Assembly: GCF_024171885.1 (NCBI RefSeq)
Contig: NZ_JAMTCP010000035.1
Location: 1-64,000, forward strand
Direction: 5' to 3'
Length of the DNA stretch: 64,000 nt
Origin: Streptoalloteichus tenebrarius
GTDB lineage: Bacteria > Actinomycetota > Actinomycetes > Mycobacteriales > Pseudonocardiaceae
The notes beneath the pieces are model-generated. The model was given only the letters and a program-made list of their open reading frames with translations. It searched no databases and had not been told where the DNA came from. Shown here piece after piece: positions 60,296-64,000 of this stretch (its first letter is position 1; every line of letters starts with the position of its first letter). The position numbers were made by a program, and so were the translations under genes.

Positions 60296-61540
60296 GTGGG
60301 GGTTGATCCGCTCTACCTCGACGAGATCGCCGCCACCGTGGCCGCCCTCTACCGCCAGGCCGAGATCGCCCTGGTGCGGATCATCGCCGGACACCTGGCC
60401 GGGGACCTCGACGACCGGGACATGCAGTCACCGGGGTGGGCTGAGACGAAGCTGTCGGCTGTCCGCGCGCTGCGTCGGTCGGCGCAGGCGGTGATCGCCG
60501 GGGTGCAGGCCGACAGCAGCACCGCGCTGCGGGAGGCGGCGGCCGCCGCGTTCCGCCACGGCTGGACCGCGGCGCTCGTCGACCTGCCCGCGACGTGGTT
60601 CCCAGCGTCGGGCCTGGCCGGCGCAGCCCGCCAGGCCCTCACTGAGTTGCCGGGGTTCGGGGCGATCGAGGCCCTGGCCGCCGCCGTCCACCACGACATC
60701 GGCGAACGCTCGCGGAACATCCTGCGGGACAGCGTCGACGCGTACCGCTCCGTGATCACCGCCGCGTCAGCCCGGGTCCTCACCGGGGTGGGCACACGGC
60801 GGGACGCCGCGCAGGCCGCATGGCGCCGGCTGATGGACCGTGGCATCACCGCGTTCACTGACTCGGCCGGTCGCCGCTGGCAGCTCTCCAGCTATGTGGA
60901 GATGGCCACGCGGACGGTGGCGCAGCGCGCCGCCGTGCAGGCACAGGCCGACCGGCTCACCACCACGGGCATCAGCCTGGTCTACGTCTCCGACCACGGC
61001 CAAGAGTGCGCGCTGTGCCGACCGTTCGAAGGGCGAGTGCTGCGGCTGGACGGCGGCCCGACGGGCGAGATCACCGTCCCGGACCGCATCGGTGGGGAAC
61101 CGGTCACGGTCGAGGTGGTCGCCACGCTGGCCGAGGCTCAGGTGCTCGGGTTGTTCCACCCGAACTGTCGGCACTCGATCAGCGCGTATCTGCCGGGTGT
61201 CACGCGGGTGCCGCGACAGCCGACCGCCGACCCCGAGGGGAACCGGGCGCGGCAGCGGCAGCGCGCGATCGAGCGCCAGATCCGGAAGTGGCGGACCCGC
61301 GAGGCGGGCGCAGTGTCCGACGAGGAACGCCAACACGCGAAACACAAGGTGGCCGCGTGGCAGGCCGCCATGCGCGAGCACCTGAAGGAACACCCGAAGC
61401 TCAAGAGGGTGCGATACCGGGAGCAACCTGGTGCCGGCAACATCCCCAAGCCGGGGAAGAACGACCCGGCCGGCGCGATCGGCCCGGCCGTGCAGGCCAG
61501 CATCGACGGCCGCGACGACCCGGCAACCGCCGCCGTGTGA
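60296..61540 (+). CDS. Phage minor capsid protein (Phage_min_cap2-like)
   Basis: A 414-residue head protein. The N-terminal 230 residues are helical (YLDEIAATVAALYRQAEIAL). The C-half carries the min_cap2/SPP1-gp7 signature: VYVSDHGQECALCRPFEGRV, then AEAQVLGLFHPNCRHSISAY, with a Cys-x2-Cys and a late Cys-x-His. A basic helical tail (QRQRAIERQIRKWRTREAGA) follows. It joins the portal and may be ejected with DNA. GTG 60296 has AGGGGG upstream. A small stem-loop (61657-61674) follows in the 173-base gap to the scaffold gene. Confidence 0.88.
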   Translation: MGVDPLYLDEIAATVAALYRQAEIALVRIIAGHLAGDLDDRDMQSPGWAETKLSAVRALRRSAQAVIAGVQADSSTALREAAAAAFRHGWTAALVDLPATWFPASGLAGAARQALTELPGFGAIEALAAAVHHDIGERSRNILRDSVDAYRSVITAASARVLTGVGTRRDAAQAAWRRLMDRGITAFTDSAGRRWQLSSYVEMATRTVAQRAAVQAQADRLTTTGISLVYVSDHGQECALCRPFEGRVLRLDGGPTGEITVPDRIGGEPVTVEVVATLAEAQVLGLFHPNCRHSISAYLPGVTRVPRQPTADPEGNRARQRQRAIERQIRKWRTREAGAVSDEERQHAKHKVAAWQAAMREHLKEHPKLKRVRYREQPGAGNIPKPGKNDPAGAIGPAVQASIDGRDDPATAAV

Positions 61541-61713
61541 GGGTCCGCGATGGTGTCGGCCAGGCGCTGAGTGACGCTGTGCCGTTGTTCTTTCCTTGTG
61601 TGACAAGGCTTTCCAGTGTCGACGGTGCACGTCGACTGCACAAGGGAGTCCACGAGCGGCCCGAAACGGGGCCGTAACCACCCGAAGTAGCCACACCCGA
61701 AACGGGAGAGATC

Positions 61714-62202
61714 ATGGGTGCCGCCAATGAGTCCACTGCGTCCGACCCGGCCGGCGACGAGCCGACCACCGGCCAGGAGGCCGTGAAGCCCGCACCGGGC
61801 GACACTGGCTGGAAGGCCGAGGCCGCCGAGCTGGAGAAGACCCGGCGGGCATCGATGAGCGAAGCCGAACAGGCCATCGCCGAAGCCGAGAAGCGCGGTC
61901 GGGCCGCTGCTGTCGCGGAGCTGGGCCGCCAGGTCGCTGCTGCGCGCCTGGAGGCCGCCGCCGCAGCGGCGGGCCTCACCCTCGGCGAGGTCGGGCCGCT
62001 GCTCGACATGACGCGGTTCGTCGACCCCAAGAGCGGGGCCGTCGACGAGGACGGCATCAAGGCTGCTGTGGCCGCGCTGGCCAAGCTCGCCCCCAAGCCC
62101 ACGCCGCCGCGTTCGGGTGCCCCGGTCACCGGCGGCGGACCCGACCAGCCGCGGCGCGCGGCATCCCTGTCTGACGCGATCAGGGGCGTCTACGGCACCT
62201 GA
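61714..62202 (+). CDS. Phage scaffolding protein
   Basis: A 162-residue capsid-assembly scaffold: a Thr/Pro-rich start, a long charged coiled coil (AEAAELEKTRRASMSEAEQA, IAEAEKRGRAAAVAELGRQV) and a C-terminal basic tail (DQPRRAASLSDAIRGVYGT) that contacts the capsid protein. The position between the minor capsid and major capsid genes and the ordered coil are diagnostic. ATG 61714 has GGGAGAG upstream. Confidence 0.87.
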   Translation: MGAANESTASDPAGDEPTTGQEAVKPAPGDTGWKAEAAELEKTRRASMSEAEQAIAEAEKRGRAAAVAELGRQVAAARLEAAAAAAGLTLGEVGPLLDMTRFVDPKSGAVDEDGIKAAVAALAKLAPKPTPPRSGAPVTGGGPDQPRRAASLSDAIRGVYGT

Positions 62203-62226
62203 TCGCCATGTGAGTGAGGAGTTTCT

Positions 62227-63279
62227 ATGCCCATCACGCTCGCCCAGGCTCAGATCAACAGTCAGTCCGATGTGGACTATGCCGTGATTGATCAGCTCCG
62301 CAGGTACTCTTGGTTGCTGGACCAAATCGTCTGGGACGACGTTGTCACCCCGGGGACGAACGGCGGGTCGCTGGAGTACGCCTACACGCGCCTGGTCACG
62401 GCGGCGCCGGCGGCGTTCCGTGCGATCAACGCTGAGTACTCGCCTGGTCAGGCGACGAGGCAGCGGTACAGCGCCGCCCTGAAGCCCCTAGGTGGCGCGT
62501 TCCAGGTGGACCGGGCGCTGGCGGACCTTGGTCCCGCAGCCACAAACGAGATCTCTTTCCAGATGCAACAGCTGCTGGTCAGCGTTCGCACGCGGTTCCA
62601 GCAGGAACTCATCCTCGGTGACACGGCAGTCGACAGCCTCGGGTTCGATGGGCTGTCCAAGGCGCTGGCCGGCAGCACAACCGAGTTCTTCCCCGGCAGT
62701 ACGACGCGCTACGTGGACTGGACCAGCCCCGCGTTGACCAGCGTCGACAAGGCACACGACGCGATGGACGTACTCGACGAGTGGCTGTCCACGATCATGC
62801 CATCTCAGACTGGCGGTGCTACGGGTCAGCCCGGTGACGTGCCGCCCGGGGTGAAGGCGATCCTGGGCAACACCAAGTCGATCACTAGGGTGCGCAGTAT
62901 CGCGCGGCGCGCGGCCATGCACACCGCGGCGAAGGACGACCTCGGCCGCACCGTGGAGCGGTACGGCGAGTGGGTGCTGGTCGACATCGGTGACCGGGTC
63001 GACGGTGCCTCGCCGATCATCCCGATCGAGACCCGCGACCCCGACGGGGCCGGCAGCGGCGGCAACATCAGCGGGCTGACCGACCTGTATGCGGTGTCGT
63101 TCGGCCTGGACGCGCTGCACGCCGCGTCGCCGGCCGGGCGGCCGCTGGTGCGGACGTGGCTGCCGGACTACGAGCGGTCCGGCGCGGTGAAGACGGGCGA
63201 AGTGGAAATGGGTCCAGTCGCGATGGTTCTGAAGAAGAGCCGTGCTGCCGGGGTTTTGCGGAACGTCAAGGTCCAGTGA
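62227..63279 (+). CDS. Phage major capsid protein
   Basis: A 350-residue HK97-fold capsid protein. It begins with an N-arm (ITLAQAQINSQSDVDYAVID), has the E-loop region (YSPGQATRQRYSAALKPLGG), a P-domain spine helix (DEISFQ-type segment, TRFQQELILGDTAVDSLGFD) and the A-domain (ILGNTKSITRVRSIARRAAM; DLYAVSFGLDALHAASPAGR). ATG 62227 has GAGGAG upstream. A prohead protease is not seen next to it, so maturation may use the scaffold alone. Confidence 0.88.
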   Translation: MPITLAQAQINSQSDVDYAVIDQLRRYSWLLDQIVWDDVVTPGTNGGSLEYAYTRLVTAAPAAFRAINAEYSPGQATRQRYSAALKPLGGAFQVDRALADLGPAATNEISFQMQQLLVSVRTRFQQELILGDTAVDSLGFDGLSKALAGSTTEFFPGSTTRYVDWTSPALTSVDKAHDAMDVLDEWLSTIMPSQTGGATGQPGDVPPGVKAILGNTKSITRVRSIARRAAMHTAAKDDLGRTVERYGEWVLVDIGDRVDGASPIIPIETRDPDGAGSGGNISGLTDLYAVSFGLDALHAASPAGRPLVRTWLPDYERSGAVKTGEVEMGPVAMVLKKSRAAGVLRNVKVQ

Positions 63280-63289
63280 GGACAGTGCG

Positions 63290-63508
63290 ATGGCTAGTTT
63301 TCGTGTGACCACGCCAGTTTCCGGGTTCAGCGGCGAGGTGGCCGGTATCGTGTTCGTCGACGGCCACGCCGAGACGAGCGACCGGGCCGCCTTGGTGTAC
63401 TTCCGGTCGCAGGGCTACGGCGTCACCGAGGTGAAGCCCGCCCGCAAGACCAAGACCGCGCCCGCCGAGCCAGCCACGCCTACCGCGTCGACCGAGGAGG
63501 TTTCGTGA
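63290..63508 (+). CDS. Small head-associated protein, unknown
   Basis: A 72-residue protein: a beta-rich core (FRVTTPVSGFSGEVAGIVFV, DGHAETSDRAALVYFRSQGY) then a Lys/Thr/Pro tail. Position after the capsid gene suggests a capsid decoration or stabilisation protein. Start ATG 63290; coupled to the next gene by a four-base overlap. Confidence 0.7.
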   Translation: MASFRVTTPVSGFSGEVAGIVFVDGHAETSDRAALVYFRSQGYGVTEVKPARKTKTAPAEPATPTASTEEVS

Positions 63509-63684
63509 TCACCTTCGAGCACGTCGGGTCCGACGAGCGCGTCGTGTTCGGTGGCCCGCACCCCGAGGCCGACCGGCTCGTCGCGTCCCCCGCCTGGCGC
63601 CGGGTCCCCGACGCCAGCACCCCGACCCCGCCGCCTGTCTCGTCCATCGAGCCGCCGCCCGCGACCTCGGCCAGCCGGAGCTAG
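63505..63684 (+). CDS. Small head protein, unknown
   Basis: A 59-residue protein (ITFEHVGSDERVVFGGPHPE, then WRRVPDASTPTPPPVSSIEP) from GTG 63505 with a GAGGAGG site. A short acidic N-half and a Pro/Ser tail fit a minor head or linker protein. No family recognised. Confidence 0.6.
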   Translation: MITFEHVGSDERVVFGGPHPEADRLVASPAWRRVPDASTPTPPPVSSIEPPPATSASRS

Positions 63685-63687
63685 GCC

Positions 63688-64000
63688 GTGGCGCGCGTGT
63701 ACGCCACCCGCGCCGACCTGCTCGCCTACCCGCCGCCGCCCACCGTCACCGTGCCCGCCGACCCCGAGGCGTCACGCCTACTTACTCGGGCCTCCGAGGC
63801 GATCGACGAGGCGCTGGTGACGGCCATCTACGACACCGACCCGGTCGGGATGCCCACCGACCCCATGGTGCGGGTGGCACTGCGGGATGCCACCTGCGCC
63901 CAGGTTCTGCACATCCTCGCCACCGGAGACGAGGACGGCGCGGCCGGCGAGTGGGACCAGGTCGTGATCGGCAACGTCAAGCTCTCGGGACGGCGGAGCG
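63688..64000 (+). CDS. Head-tail connector (gp6-like), 3' end cut by window
   Basis: The first 104 residues of an adaptor protein of the HK97 gp6/SPP1 gp15 class. VYATRADLLAYPPPP starts the head-binding strand, then EASRLLTRASEAIDEALVTA, PMVRVALRDATCAQVLHILA and WDQVVIGNVKLSG, the conserved helix-helix-strand order. GTG 63688 follows the previous stop by 3 bases. The C-terminus lies beyond the window. Confidence 0.75.
   Translation, partial: MARVYATRADLLAYPPPPTVTVPADPEASRLLTRASEAIDEALVTAIYDTDPVGMPTDPMVRVALRDATCAQVLHILATGDEDGAAGEWDQVVIGNVKLSGRRS

Larger units (their letters stand above)
44665..64000. mobile_element. Integrated prophage (left part; right end outside window)
   Basis: A continuous set of phage genes: serine integrase at the left edge, lysogeny switch, replication genes, then terminase, portal, minor capsid, scaffold, major capsid and head-connector genes in canonical siphovirus order. 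The left attachment site should lie in 44665-44690, between the integrase stop and the host membrane-protein gene. The right end, with tail and lysis genes and attR, is beyond 64,000. The integrase-coding DNA (45,400-46,250) is visibly poorer in GC than host genes. All genes recognised are intact, so the element may be inducible. Confidence 0.93.

Noticed and set aside
60767-62325. Large minus-strand frames opposite the minor capsid, scaffold and capsid genes
   Set aside because: Antisense shadows; the plus strand carries recognisable head proteins with proper ribosome sites and order.

Overview
The window is high-GC DNA from a filamentous-type actinomycete. I suggest a member of the Pseudonocardiaceae or a close relative. 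The basis is pervasive GTG starts, strong GGAGG ribosome sites, an XRE/DUF5753 plus DUF397 gene pair, a DUF3558 lipoprotein, a DivIVA-like hendecad coiled-coil protein, an actinobacterial crotonyl-CoA carboxylase/reductase and an IdeR-type iron box. The genus is an inference. I found no rRNA or tRNA gene and no CRISPR array.

Positions 1 to about 44,665 are chromosomal. An ABC-2 type ATPase runs off the left edge, followed by a DUF397-like protein and two GNAT acetyltransferases. A carbohydrate locus follows: a large secreted GH92 alpha-mannosidase (2472-5846, minus) is divergent from a LacI regulator, a phosphomannose-isomerase-like protein and a sugar ABC importer (6185-11139, plus). Three near-identical LacI-type operators (TGACAACsTTGTyGr) lie before the mannosidase, before the regulator operon and, 33 kb away, before a sodium/solute symporter (37078-38763). 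They point to one mannose or mannoside regulon.

From 12.6 to 29.5 kb, acyl-CoA genes lie in three places: meaB plus thiolase divergent from methylmalonyl-CoA epimerase, crotonyl-CoA carboxylase/reductase, and an unusual fused double 3-hydroxybutyryl-CoA dehydrogenase. The last two share an upstream 14-base motif. Between them are the coiled-coil protein, hydrolases, a P-loop phosphotransferase, small zinc-ribbon proteins and two reading frames that look broken: a Uma2-type gene with two compensating frameshifts and a secreted protein whose signal peptide is out of frame. A PTS-type dihydroxyacetone kinase operon (dhaKLM), an iron-regulated siderophore-binding lipoprotein, an aldehyde dehydrogenase, the DUF3558 lipoprotein, the symporter, the XRE/DUF397 pair, a HIT protein, an Old Yellow Enzyme, a MOSC protein and a flippase-like membrane protein complete the chromosomal part. 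Three intergenic copies of a GC-rich repeat are each followed by two DnaA-box-like 9-mers.

From about 44,665 to the right edge is an integrated prophage, cut by the window end. Order: large serine integrase, ImmA/IrrE-type metallopeptidase and XRE repressor (all leftward), then rightward a Cro-like protein, an Fe-S PD-(D/E)XK nuclease, a primase-polymerase/SF3 helicase, a cluster of 9-base iterons that may be the replication origin, a train of small overlapping genes, a catalytically dead serine-recombinase domain, and the packaging and head module (terminase, portal, minor capsid, scaffold, major capsid, connectors). The same 16-base inverted repeat, in pairs 24 bases apart, precedes both rightward early operons and also lies before the repressor. 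One repressor therefore probably controls all three.
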